Under the pieces are notes generated by a model. That model was not told the origin of the DNA. It was given only the letters and a program-made list of their open reading frames with translations, and did not search any database. Made by a program: the position numbers and the translations under genes. From assembly GCA_039030555.1 (NCBI GenBank), contig JBCCDY010000018.1, positions 1 to 64,000 of the forward strand: DNA of 64,000 nt, read 5' to 3'. Source of the DNA: JBCCDY01 sp039030555. GTDB lineage: Bacteria; Bacteroidota; Bacteroidia; Cytophagales; Cyclobacteriaceae. This document shows positions 8,179 through 16,863 of this stretch, piece after piece. Each line of letters begins with the position of its first letter. The first letter of the stretch is position 1.

Positions 8179-11100
8179 ATGAAAAAGATCATTCCTTTTC
8201 TGCTTGTATTTGTTTCCGTAGTACAAATTCACGCCCAGCCCTTCATAACCACCTGGCGAACGGATAACCCCGGAGAATCCGCTGATAATCAAATCATAAT
8301 ACCTACAACCGGATCGGGTTACGACTACAATGTCTTCTGGGAAGAAGTCGGAAACACGGGAAATAACGGAACTCTAACAAACATAACGGGGAATGTAACT
8401 ATTGATTTTCCTACACCTGGAACTTATCAAGTAGAAATTTCAGGACTCTTCCCGAGGATATTTTTTAATGGTGCAGGCTTTTTTGGTGATGACACAGATT
8501 TTGAAAAAATACTAACTATTGAGCAATGGGGGAATATTGCATGGATTTCAATGGTAAGTGCATTTAGCGGATGTGAAAACCTGAGGATAAATGCCTCCGA
8601 TGCACCCGACCTTTCTGCTGTGACAGATATGTCCAATATGTTCGAAGACGCTAGCGCTTTAAATGATGATATTAGTTCGTGGGATGTCAGCAATGTAACC
8701 ACCATGTTTGGGGTTTTTGATGATGCCGTATCATTCAATCAGCCTCTGAATAACTGGAATGTGAGCAACGTTACTGATATGAGTGAGATGTTCTTCTTTG
8801 CCAGCTCCTTTAATCAGCCGCTGGATTCATGGAATGTTTCAAATGTCACCAACATGAGCTCAATGTTCGGAGGAGCTACTGCATTCAATCAGAATATTGG
8901 GGGTTGGGATGTTTCGAGTGTAACGAATATGAGTGGAATGCTATCCTTCGCCATTGGCTTCAATCAGGATATTACTGGCTGGAATGTAAGCAACGTAACA
9001 AACATGACCTCTCTTTTTAATGGAGTAGCAGCGTTCAATCAGGATATCAGCGGCTGGAATGTTGATCGGGTCAAGAGAATGATCAATATGTTTAGCGGGG
9101 CTTCCTCGTTCAATCAGAACATCAGTATCTGGAATGTGGATAGCGTAACGGACATGAGAGGAATGTTTGATGGAGCCTCTTCTTTTAATCAGGATATCAG
9201 CAGCTGGGATGTAAGTATGGCCAATGATATGGATGATATGTTTTCCATGGCTACCTCTTTCAATCAGGATATCTCGGGATGGGATGTTTCTGGTGTTGGG
9301 AGCATGAATTCCATGTTTGAAGGAGCCTCATCTTTTAATCAGGATATTTCCATATGGAATGTTACGAATGTCGATGACATGAGGTCCATGTTTAGCGGGG
9401 CTGCAGCGTTTGATCAGAACCTTGGAGGGTGGGATGTTAGTAACGTACGATTCATGTTTAATATGTTTAATAATTCAGGGCTCTCTGTGGCCAATTATGA
9501 TAATGCCTTGATTGGATGGGCTGTACTGCCTACCCTGAGAAACAACGTTCAGCTTACCGCGACAAACGTATTTTTCTGTGCGGGTGAAACAGCACGTGAT
9601 TTCCTTATCACAAACTTCAACTGGTTCATTACAGATGGCGGACAAGGTTGCATCGCCACCTTCGATGGAGTGGATGTTACGGGCACTGAAATCTTTAACA
9701 GTCAAACTGAAGCCATTGATTTTGGCTCTACTTCTATCGGAAGCCCCAAACCAAGAGATTTTACCATCCTGAATCGTCTCGCCGGAAATCTGACTAATGT
9801 CAATATTTCTGTAAGCGGTACAACCTTTAATGTTGGAACATTCCCAACAACAATCGGTAATGGCATGACGGCCACCATAGCCATTAACCTGAACGGAACA
9901 GGCATAGGCACATTTACAGAAACCGTTTCCATTACCAGTGATGACTTTACAGGTACTTTTGAATTTCCAGTCACTGGAGAGATAACAGCTACTCCTGAGC
10001 CCGAGATTGTGGTTTTTCAAGGTTCTAACACAACTGGCAATGAAATTACAAATAATCAGGCCTCCCCTTTCGATCTGGGCAACGAGCTAAGAGGAACCAG
10101 TATCCTAAGAGACATTACCATCTCCAATATTGGATCTCAGGTACTTAACATCTCTGATATTACGATTACAGGAACAGAGTTTATGCTCGGATCGATACCC
10201 CCATCCTTAGTTCCTGTGGGAGATACTGAAACGTTTCAGGTCATTATACTGGGTAACACAGCTGGGAGTTTTACCGAAACGCTCACCATTATGAATGATG
10301 ATACAGACGAAGCCATGTTCAGTTTTGACCTTTTTGCTGACATCACGGGGCCTGATATTGCTGTATTTGATGGAACTGAGCTGTTTGTAGACCCGGAAAT
10401 TTTTGACGGACAAACAATGAGTCTGGACTTTGGCAGTTTTCCTCAGGGTACTGATATTTTACGCCCGATCACCATAACCAACTTCAATGGGGTTGATCTT
10501 CTGGTTTCAGACATAACCATCTCTTCAGGAGCATTTAGTGTCGATATTATCCCTCCATTTACTGTTACACGAGAAATTGATGGCATGCTGAGTACAGTAA
10601 CCTTCAATCTGATCCTGAGCGGAGCAGTACCTGGATCATTCAGTGGCACCGTTACTGTAGTTAATGATGATGACGATGAACCCACCTTTGAGTTTCCAAT
10701 TGAAGGGGACATAACGGGGGCAACAAGTCCCGAAATTACTGTTTTTGATGGCCCGAACAGCACTTTCGATGAAATACTGGATGGCGTGGCTTCACCAGTA
10801 GACTTTGGTTCTCAGGTGCAGGGGAGTGGGATCAACAGAACTTTTTCCATCTCAAATCAGGGTAGTGCGCCATTGATTATATCAAATATCATGATCGGAG
10901 GATCAGGTTTTATCATTAATTCAGCAATTTCTTTCCCATTAACAATTAACTCGGGTGGTAGTGAGTTATTAGACATTTTCTTGATGGGTAGCACTCCAAA
11001 TGTATTTACAGAAACGGTAACCATTGAAAGTAATGATACAGATGAAAGCATCTTTGACTTTCAAATAACTGGTACAATTACAGCCTCCCCCGAGCCAGAA

Positions 11101-12663
11101 ATTGCCTTATTTCTCGGCCCAGATATCTCTGGAATACCAATAATAGATGGACAAACAAATTCAGTCAGTTTTGGCAACACAACTGAAGGCATAAACATCA
11201 CACAACAAATTACTATTGAAAATCAAGGGACAGCAGAGCTCGATTTGAATATTTATTCGTTTGATCCGCCCGGTACTTTCTTTATTACATCAACACCGCC
11301 TTCAACTATTGCACCTGGGCTTTCAGAGACGATTGATATCGAATTTGACGCAAGTACCATTGGTACTTTCACTGCTACTTTTGAAATTGATAATAGCGAT
11401 TTGGATGAAGGAATCTTTAACTTTCCTATTACGGCAACGGTAGCACCTCCGCCTAATATGCCTCCATCCATATCGAGCATCTCTGATGTTTCTATTGATG
11501 AAGATACTTCAACAGGAACCATTAGTTTTAGCATTAATGATGCAGAAACTCCGGCTTCAGATCTAACAGTTATTGCTAATTCTGGAAACCCTTCATTGAT
11601 TCCTTCCAGTGAAATTATCCTTTCTGGTTCCAACATGGACAGAAGCATTTCTGCTACACCCATAACAAATGCTAATGGTATAACTACAATAACTATTGAA
11701 GTTAGTGATGGAGAAGACACCTCAAGTGAAAGTTTTCAACTCACTGTAAATGCCGTGAATGATGCTCCATTAATTACTGATCAATTACCATTATCAACTC
11801 GCGAGAGTACTCCAATAACTATTACGTTGACTGACTATTCCGTAGAGGATCCAGATAATAACTTCCCTACTGGTTTTCAATTGAATGTAATTCCAGGTAC
11901 AGATTTTACAGTAGATGGAAATACAATAACACCATCAGACGGTTTCATAGGCGATCTTATGGTATCTGTTACTGTGAATGATGGTGTTGATGATAGCCCT
12001 ATTTTTACTACTCTAATCGAAGTGCTTCCTACAGAACCAGAATTGTATTTTGGTGAAAGTACCAGTTCGGGTGTGGAAATCACCAACAATCAGCCCGATG
12101 GTATTGATTTGGGCGAAACACCGATACGGACCGAAAAAGCAGAAGTATTTACCATTAATAACACAGGAAGCTCAGATCTGATCATAAACAGCATTACCAT
12201 AACCGATCCGAATTTTGGTATTGAAGACGCACCTCAGGTGGTACTTAGCGGTCAGGCTCTAAATTTTAGGGTAGTGTTACTGGCTGTTGAAGTGGGCAGT
12301 TTCACGGGTATAGTGAATATAGAATCTTCCGCAGGAGCTTTTGAGTTCCCTGTTTTTGGTGAAGTGACCACCCTGGAAATTCAAGTCATCAATGCGGTTG
12401 CTCCTTTTGGAACCCCCGGAGCGAATGACTTTTTCGAAATACGAAACCTACCAGAAAACAGTCTGGTTACCATCTATAATCGTTGGGGCGATCGGGTTTT
12501 TGAAATGGAAAACTATAGTGGTGTTGGAGATAATCTCACCCGTACATTCAATGGGCAAAAAAATATCAATGGAACAGAAAGCCTGACTTCAGGGACCTAC
12601 TACTATGAGATTCGAGTATCGACTGGTGAGCAGTTAACTGGCTTTTTAGTATTAAGACGATGA
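8179..12663 (+). CDS. giant T9SS surface protein: PKD-like, DUF285 repeats, choice-of-anchor D domains, CHU_C
   Basis: From the ATG at 8179 the protein has 1494 residues; an in-frame TTG at 8170 is less likely. A signal peptide (1-20, ending HAQ) is followed by a degenerate PKD-like domain (20-120), eleven 25-residue BspA-like DUF285 repeats (151-425), about five choice-of-anchor D/ASH-like domains (475-1085) with PEI.VF.G, a cadherin-like region with VSIDEDTSTG and VNDGVDDSP (1090-1275), another ASH-like domain, and a CHU_C C-terminal domain (VTIYNRWGDRVFEMENYSG, SGTYYYEIRV, GFLVLRR). CHU_C tails direct export by T9SS and surface attachment. A role as adhesin is inferred. It overlaps the PorP/SprF gene by 4 bases, so the two are probably translated together. 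Confidence 0.88.
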   Translation: MKKIIPFLLVFVSVVQIHAQPFITTWRTDNPGESADNQIIIPTTGSGYDYNVFWEEVGNTGNNGTLTNITGNVTIDFPTPGTYQVEISGLFPRIFFNGAGFFGDDTDFEKILTIEQWGNIAWISMVSAFSGCENLRINASDAPDLSAVTDMSNMFEDASALNDDISSWDVSNVTTMFGVFDDAVSFNQPLNNWNVSNVTDMSEMFFFASSFNQPLDSWNVSNVTNMSSMFGGATAFNQNIGGWDVSSVTNMSGMLSFAIGFNQDITGWNVSNVTNMTSLFNGVAAFNQDISGWNVDRVKRMINMFSGASSFNQNISIWNVDSVTDMRGMFDGASSFNQDISSWDVSMANDMDDMFSMATSFNQDISGWDVSGVGSMNSMFEGASSFNQDISIWNVTNVDDMRSMFSGAAAFDQNLGGWDVSNVRFMFNMFNNSGLSVANYDNALIGWAVLPTLRNNVQLTATNVFFCAGETARDFLITNFNWFITDGGQGCIATFDGVDVTGTEIFNSQTEAIDFGSTSIGSPKPRDFTILNRLAGNLTNVNISVSGTTFNVGTFPTTIGNGMTATIAINLNGTGIGTFTETVSITSDDFTGTFEFPVTGEITATPEPEIVVFQGSNTTGNEITNNQASPFDLGNELRGTSILRDITISNIGSQVLNISDITITGTEFMLGSIPPSLVPVGDTETFQVIILGNTAGSFTETLTIMNDDTDEAMFSFDLFADITGPDIAVFDGTELFVDPEIFDGQTMSLDFGSFPQGTDILRPITITNFNGVDLLVSDITISSGAFSVDIIPPFTVTREIDGMLSTVTFNLILSGAVPGSFSGTVTVVNDDDDEPTFEFPIEGDITGATSPEITVFDGPNSTFDEILDGVASPVDFGSQVQGSGINRTFSISNQGSAPLIISNIMIGGSGFIINSAISFPLTINSGGSELLDIFLMGSTPNVFTETVTIESNDTDESIFDFQITGTITASPEPEIALFLGPDISGIPIIDGQTNSVSFGNTTEGINITQQITIENQGTAELDLNIYSFDPPGTFFITSTPPSTIAPGLSETIDIEFDASTIGTFTATFEIDNSDLDEGIFNFPITATVAPPPNMPPSISSISDVSIDEDTSTGTISFSINDAETPASDLTVIANSGNPSLIPSSEIILSGSNMDRSISATPITNANGITTITIEVSDGEDTSSESFQLTVNAVNDAPLITDQLPLSTRESTPITITLTDYSVEDPDNNFPTGFQLNVIPGTDFTVDGNTITPSDGFIGDLMVSVTVNDGVDDSPIFTTLIEVLPTEPELYFGESTSSGVEITNNQPDGIDLGETPIRTEKAEVFTINNTGSSDLIINSITITDPNFGIEDAPQVVLSGQALNFRVVLLAVEVGSFTGIVNIESSAGAFEFPVFGEVTTLEIQVINAVAPFGTPGANDFFEIRNLPENSLVTIYNRWGDRVFEMENYSGVGDNLTRTFNGQKNINGTESLTSGTYYYEIRVSTGEQLTGFLVLRR
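8629..9453 (+). repeat. eleven tandem 75-bp units coding 25-residue DUF285 repeats
   Basis: Each unit encodes a 25-residue repeat close to M-MF..A.SFNQDISGWDVSNVT. The spacing is exact: eleven units of 75 bases fill 8629-9453, and a capping motif ending NYDNALIGWA follows. DNA identity between units is moderate, so the array is old but could still change copy number by recombination. Confidence 0.85.
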
Positions 12664-13577
12664 AAAAAACAACCTTATCTTTAATCATTTTCCTCTGTCT
12701 TTCTTCAAACTTATGGGGACAGCAAGAATCAATCTATGCGAATTATCAAAACAACCCACTGCTGATTAACCCGGCCTATACAGGTCTAAACAACAGTCTG
12801 AGTCTAAATCTGAACTATCGGGCTCAATGGACCAGTCTGGATGAAGCGCCACAAACTGCAGTCTTTTCGGCACACACTTCTTTTGCCCAAAATCGATTTG
12901 GAGGAGGTATTATGATCATTAATGACCGCTTAGGGGTAACTGATATCACAGAAGTTAATTTAAGCTACGCCTACAAGCTTGAGCTCGGAAATGGGGCCAA
13001 GCTTGCCATGGGCTTACAGTTCGGGCTGCAGGATTATCGGGATGATTTTAATGACCTGGATTTCTTTGATGGGGAAAGAGATGTACTGTTCATGCAAAAC
13101 GAAAGCTTTACGCAATTCAATTTTGGAACCGGATTGATCTTCACTACCCCAAATCTTTTTTTGGGATTTTCCATTCCAAGACTACTCGAACAAGATATAG
13201 AAGCCAGTCAAATGGAAGCAACCGTTTTTAACCGCCATTACTATGCTTCTGCGGCCTATCTCTTTTCAGGATTATATCCTTTCGAACTGAAGCCAGCTGT
13301 GGTATATCGGGGTATTCCAGGAGCACCCGCTTCCCTTGACTATAGTTTCACCACCATCTACAAAGAAGTATTTCAGTTTGGGGTTCTTAGTCGGAATTTT
13401 AATACCTATGGCCTTCAGGCTGGCATAGCCTGGAAAGACAACTTTAGGTTTGGCTATACTTTCGAAGTCCCAACCAACAACAACTCGGTGGGCTCTAATT
13501 TCACTACCCACGAAGTCTCCATTCAAGCCAACTTCGCAGTATTAACCTTCCAGGGTTTGCAGAGGATTATTTTTTGA
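12660..13577 (+). CDS. PorP/SprF family type IX secretion-associated membrane protein
   Basis: The 305-residue protein has a signal peptide (about 1-20, ending LWG) and the family opening SIYANYQNNPLLINPAYTG (24-42), then a predicted beta-barrel of short amphipathic strands with RAQWTSLD, GGGIMIINDRLG, FRFGYTFE and a hydrophobic C-terminus. PorP/SprF proteins sit in the outer membrane, where they help T9SS cargo with CHU_C-type (type B) ends to be exported and retained. Its start overlaps the stop of the giant surface protein (ATGA), the classic cargo-SprF-like pairing. It most likely handles that protein and perhaps also the second paralogue further on, which has no such partner of its own in the window. 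Confidence 0.9.
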   Translation: MKKTTLSLIIFLCLSSNLWGQQESIYANYQNNPLLINPAYTGLNNSLSLNLNYRAQWTSLDEAPQTAVFSAHTSFAQNRFGGGIMIINDRLGVTDITEVNLSYAYKLELGNGAKLAMGLQFGLQDYRDDFNDLDFFDGERDVLFMQNESFTQFNFGTGLIFTTPNLFLGFSIPRLLEQDIEASQMEATVFNRHYYASAAYLFSGLYPFELKPAVVYRGIPGAPASLDYSFTTIYKEVFQFGVLSRNFNTYGLQAGIAWKDNFRFGYTFEVPTNNNSVGSNFTTHEVSIQANFAVLTFQGLQRIIF

Positions 13578-13857
13578 TGAGTCTGTTCCAAACGAAGTTT
13601 TCAAAAGCAATGACTTAATTGATAACAGAAGAATCGAAGAAGCCAAGAGGTTTATCTGAAACAAAAAAAGGAGGGGACTAAAAGAGGAAACTCTATTTGT
13701 AAGCTGAAATTTTGGATTAATTTTAACAAACCAGAACAAAATCGTTAGTGGGTTAATTTTGAAGTAAAATGCCTTTGAACAAGGCGAATCCTATAAATAA
13801 TATGACTCTATGGGGCTTAACTTCTATTAGCCAAACTGTTAGCTTTAAGTAAACAAA

Positions 13858-14697
13858 ATGAAACTAATCTATCTCATATCAATATTAATTCTTTTCATTT
13901 CCTGCAGTGGTAAAAAGACAACTCTTAAAGGAAAGGATATACAAGGAAAAGAGCTAGAAACAACAGTTCCAGGGCTTCAAACAATTATTGATTCTGCTAT
14001 GGTTAATGGAGCAATTTTAATTTATGATCTTGAAGATGATAAGTATTATTCGAATGACTTTATATGGGCTAAAAAGGGACACCTACCTGCCTCTACTTTC
14101 AAAATAGCTAATTCAATTATAGCACTTGAGGCAGGATTAGTAGAAAACGATAGTACTCTTTTCAAATGGAATGGGGAAAAAAGAGGACTTAAGAACTGGG
14201 AGCAAGATTTAATATTTAGAGATGCATTTCATTTTTCATGTGTTCCTTGCTATCAGGAAATTGCCAAAAAAATTGGAGTAGAAAAAATGATTGAGTTTTT
14301 AAATAAATTTGAATATGGCAACATCAAAGTTGATTCAAGTAATATTGATTCATTCTGGCTCGAAGGTGAATCTCGAATTAGTCAATTTCAACAAGTAGAC
14401 TTTTTAAAGAGATTCTATCAATCTGAACTTCCTATTTCTGAAAGAACTGCAGCTATAATGAAAAAAATGATTGTGATTGAGGATAATCATAAGTTCAAGA
14501 TTAGTGGAAAAACAGGCTGGTCTGTTAATAATGGGAATAACAATGGCTGGTTTGTGGGATATATCGAATCTCAAAACAAAACATACTTTTTCGCTACAAA
14601 TCTAGAACCAAAGGAACAATTCGATATGAATATGTTTCTTACTGTTAGAAAAAGTATAACATATAAAGCATTAGAGTACCTAAGGCTAAAAATATAA
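13858..14697 (+). CDS. class D (OXA-type) beta-lactamase, lipoprotein
   Basis: The 279-residue protein has a lipoprotein signal peptide (LILFISC, Cys16) and all class D landmarks in order: Ser79-Thr-Phe-Lys82 (PASTFKIANS), Ser127-Cys-Val129 (FHFSCVPCYQ), Tyr153-Gly-Asn155, Trp167 in FWLEG, and Lys218-Thr-Gly220 (SGKTGW). These enzymes open beta-lactam rings through an acyl-serine using a carboxylated lysine (here Lys82). Length and motifs are complete, and the FWLEG.-RIS and FKWNG segments resemble the OXA-10-like branch. Hydrolytic range cannot be predicted. No integrase, IS or integron site borders it. It could instead be an intrinsic penicillin-interacting protein of the same fold. Confidence 0.9.
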   Translation: MKLIYLISILILFISCSGKKTTLKGKDIQGKELETTVPGLQTIIDSAMVNGAILIYDLEDDKYYSNDFIWAKKGHLPASTFKIANSIIALEAGLVENDSTLFKWNGEKRGLKNWEQDLIFRDAFHFSCVPCYQEIAKKIGVEKMIEFLNKFEYGNIKVDSSNIDSFWLEGESRISQFQQVDFLKRFYQSELPISERTAAIMKKMIVIEDNHKFKISGKTGWSVNNGNNNGWFVGYIESQNKTYFFATNLEPKEQFDMNMFLTVRKSITYKALEYLRLKI

Positions 14698-14841
14698 GAT
14701 TATCAGCAATGCTTAAGTTTAATTGTTGCCTTAACAACAAGAGAATGCCAGCTTAAAATAAAGAGTGAGAGATTATTAATTTGCTACTAAATCATATGTG
14801 GTGTCACTTCGAGTAATTGACCTCTATAGAAAGTATATCAG

Positions 14842-15273
14842 TTGAAAAAAGAGTTTCGCTACAAACCACCCTTAAAATACCTATTGATTGGACTAGCGTC
14901 AATACAAACTTCTCTAATCTTCTTTATAACCATCGGTAAAGGTGTACTCTGGCTTTCTATCTTTTGTGGAGTTTTCGGAATCGGGGTATTAGGTTTCGGA
15001 ATTGCATTTCTTGTCATTTTTGTAAGCAAACATGGTTCCGGTCAGCTTGTCCTCACAGATAGCTTTATTACTATTCCAGGTCGGTGGAAGAAACGCAGAA
15101 CTTTAAATCTCAATGATGTAACCCAGCTTTCGGAGTTTAACTCTTATGATCATGCGATTGAATTAGTCACAGAAGAAGAAGTTTATCTAATTGAAAGAAA
15201 GTGGATGAATCCTAAAGATTTTAAAACGGTAAGGATGTATTTGGCCGAACTCGAACGGAAATGGAAAAAATAA
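14842..15273 (+). CDS. small membrane protein with PH-like cytoplasmic tail
   Basis: The 143-residue protein starts at TTG (14842), with no in-frame ATG nearby. Two hydrophobic segments (about 13-31 and 34-60) are followed by an 80-residue soluble tail (GQLVLTDSFITIPGRWKKR, VTQLSEFNSYDHAIELVTEEEVYLIERKWM) whose alternating strands and final helix look like the PH-like domains of bacterial membrane proteins such as the YdbS/YdbT group. That similarity is weak. The next small ORF starts inside its last codons, suggesting a transcript that continues downstream. Confidence 0.6.
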   Translation: MKKEFRYKPPLKYLLIGLASIQTSLIFFITIGKGVLWLSIFCGVFGIGVLGFGIAFLVIFVSKHGSGQLVLTDSFITIPGRWKKRRTLNLNDVTQLSEFNSYDHAIELVTEEEVYLIERKWMNPKDFKTVRMYLAELERKWKK

Positions 15274-15410
15274 ATGAGTGGAATCTAATTAATTACTTTC
15301 TGATAGTTTCAATTTTCGGCTTAATCTATCTTGATATAAAAGATGGTGATTTCTTGCTATTGTTAGCCTCAATAGATTTGACTATTTTGACATTTCCAGC
15401 AACTATTTGA
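15261..15410 (+). CDS. possible 49-residue membrane miniprotein overlapping the previous gene
   Basis: An ATG at 15261, in a different frame inside the last four codons of the preceding gene, opens 49 residues ending TGA at 15410: MEKINEWNLINYFLIVSIFG, then LIYLDIKDGDFLLLLASIDLTILTFPATI. It has one or two hydrophobic segments and a charged start, and the 13-base overlap would allow translational coupling. It may be real, or the 3' remnant of a longer gene. No homologue is known to me. Confidence 0.35.
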   Translation: MEKINEWNLINYFLIVSIFGLIYLDIKDGDFLLLLASIDLTILTFPATI

Positions 15411-15440
15411 TAAAAGGAACTTTATATAAATCTTAGTTAA

Positions 15441-15857
15441 ATGACAGAATTACCTTTTGAATACTGGAATAAACTTTCAAATCAGCTTATTCTGATATCG
15501 GTATTTCTGGGCGGATTTTCTATTGCATTAACAGCCAACTTACTAGTAAGCAAATCCGACCATAAACTACATAACTTCATTTTAAAAGCGGCGACTATGT
15601 CGTCTGGTAGTTTCCTTTCAGCAGTATTTGCGATGACAAATATCTTACTCACAACCACAGAGGGGTATCCTTTTGAAGTTGAACATAGTCAATTGAATAC
15701 CCCAAGGGTAATCGGTGTTTTAGGTTATGCAACAGGCGTCCTTTCACTAATAATCATCATAGGATTGTCTGGCTGGACAAAATCCAGAGGGACGGGAATT
15801 TTCACGACCGTGGTAAGTATAATCACATTGATCCTCTTCTTTGTTTCTTCAACTTGA
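15441..15857 (+). CDS. hypothetical four-helix membrane protein
   Basis: A 138-residue protein with four predicted membrane helices (about 15-35, 46-68, 90-108, 118-135) and short polar links (SKSDHKLHNF, TTTEGYPFEVEHSQLNTPR, SGWTKSRGTG). It has no signal peptide or known motif that I recognise. It starts with ATG 31 bases after the possible miniprotein and ends FFVSST. It could form a small membrane complex with its two neighbours; this is inferred only from shared strand, spacing and hydrophobicity. Confidence 0.6.
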   Translation: MTELPFEYWNKLSNQLILISVFLGGFSIALTANLLVSKSDHKLHNFILKAATMSSGSFLSAVFAMTNILLTTTEGYPFEVEHSQLNTPRVIGVLGYATGVLSLIIIIGLSGWTKSRGTGIFTTVVSIITLILFFVSST

Positions 15858-15926
15858 TATTGTTATGGAATAAAATGAATAACGATTCACTTACTTTGGT
15901 TCGTTCATCATACTGAACAAACCAAC

Positions 15927-15934
15927 TATCTTTG
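15927..15934 (+). promoter_or_regulatory. possible -7 box TATCTTTG
   Basis: TATCTTTG matches the Bacteroidota -7 consensus TAnnTTTG and lies 33 bases before the ATG of the YD-repeat lipoprotein gene. No TTG is found at the usual -33 distance, so support is limited to this box and its position. Confidence 0.3.
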
Positions 15935-15967
15935 TTCTATCATCGGCCAGCTTAAAAAAGGATTATA

Positions 15968-16795
15968 ATGAAAATATTGGCATCACTAATAATAATGTCT
16001 CTTGCCATTGCATGCCACTCACAACCAGATTATCTAGTGAAAAATGATCTGGATAAGATCAACACCTTTGGGGAAGTAGAATCGATAACGGGATTCATCT
16101 ATAATTACGGTCAGGGAAAAGACTCCATGAACAAGCAATTGTTTATAGAGTTTAATGCCATAGGATACAAAAAGGAAGTTCATTGGTTTAACAGTGAGGA
16201 AAACATCTCCCACAAGCAATATTATAAATACGATAGTATCAATAATCAGACTGAAATAATGAGATACACCGCTGATACTCTATTAGACTATAAATCTGTG
16301 GAATACTTTGATGAAAAAGGAAATAAGACTCAAGAATTATCCTATCGTTCGGATGGTTCCCTACTTAAGACAAGAAAATATACTTATGATATTAAAGGTT
16401 ACAAAACCGAAATGATTTACATCATACATTACGCTTCAGGAGATGATTACTCAAAATGGACTTATGAATACGACTCAAAAGGTTATCTGGTGAAAGCCAC
16501 TAGTTTCGACGAAAAAGGGGTATCCAAATTCGAACAAACCTCTAAAACCGATAAAAATGGAAATGAACTGGAGTGGATCAGGTACAATAAGGATGGTTCA
16601 TTAGATTTTAGAATTGATAGAGCATACGATAAATATGGAAACGAAATCAGATATCACATGTATGGTGGAGATATTGATGATAAGGAGACTTATAAGTATG
16701 AATATGATTCATTTAATAATTGGATTGAAAAATATCACTTTGAAGATGGGAAAAACACCGTCGTCGAGATAAGAAAAATAGTATACTACAAATAA
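15968..16795 (+). CDS. lipoprotein with YD/RHS-like repeats
   Basis: The 275-residue protein has a lipoprotein signal peptide (MKILASLIIMSLAIAC, Cys16) and then a run of short beta-hairpin repeats of the YD type: YYKYDSINNQ, EYFDEKGNKT, YTYDIKGYKT, YEYDSKGYL, KTDKNGNE, AYDKYGNE, YEYDSFNNW. Such repeats make a beta-sheet shell in RHS toxins, but here they form a short free-standing lipoprotein without a toxin domain or core-end motif. The protein probably faces the periplasm or the cell surface. Function is unknown. Small RHS-like lipoproteins of this kind are frequent in Bacteroidota. Confidence 0.7.
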   Translation: MKILASLIIMSLAIACHSQPDYLVKNDLDKINTFGEVESITGFIYNYGQGKDSMNKQLFIEFNAIGYKKEVHWFNSEENISHKQYYKYDSINNQTEIMRYTADTLLDYKSVEYFDEKGNKTQELSYRSDGSLLKTRKYTYDIKGYKTEMIYIIHYASGDDYSKWTYEYDSKGYLVKATSFDEKGVSKFEQTSKTDKNGNELEWIRYNKDGSLDFRIDRAYDKYGNEIRYHMYGGDIDDKETYKYEYDSFNNWIEKYHFEDGKNTVVEIRKIVYYK

Positions 16796-16863
16796 AAAAT
16801 AGCTAACAAGAGCTAAAATATAATACCGCTCTCAACTTCACATCCATTGAAATCATTGACTAT

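Noticed and set aside
9475..10020. 181-codon open frame on the minus strand inside the first giant surface protein
   Set aside because: Low-complexity antisense shadow of a repetitive, Thr/Ser-rich gene; no recognisable domain or start context.
11253..11720. 155-codon antisense frame inside the first giant surface protein
   Set aside because: Same reason: compositional shadow of the sense coding sequence.
14800..14825. GTGTCACTTCGAGTAATTGACC as an eroded MITE end
   Set aside because: It resembles ends of dispersed repeats in Bacteroidota, but no partner inverted copy or target duplication was found nearby.
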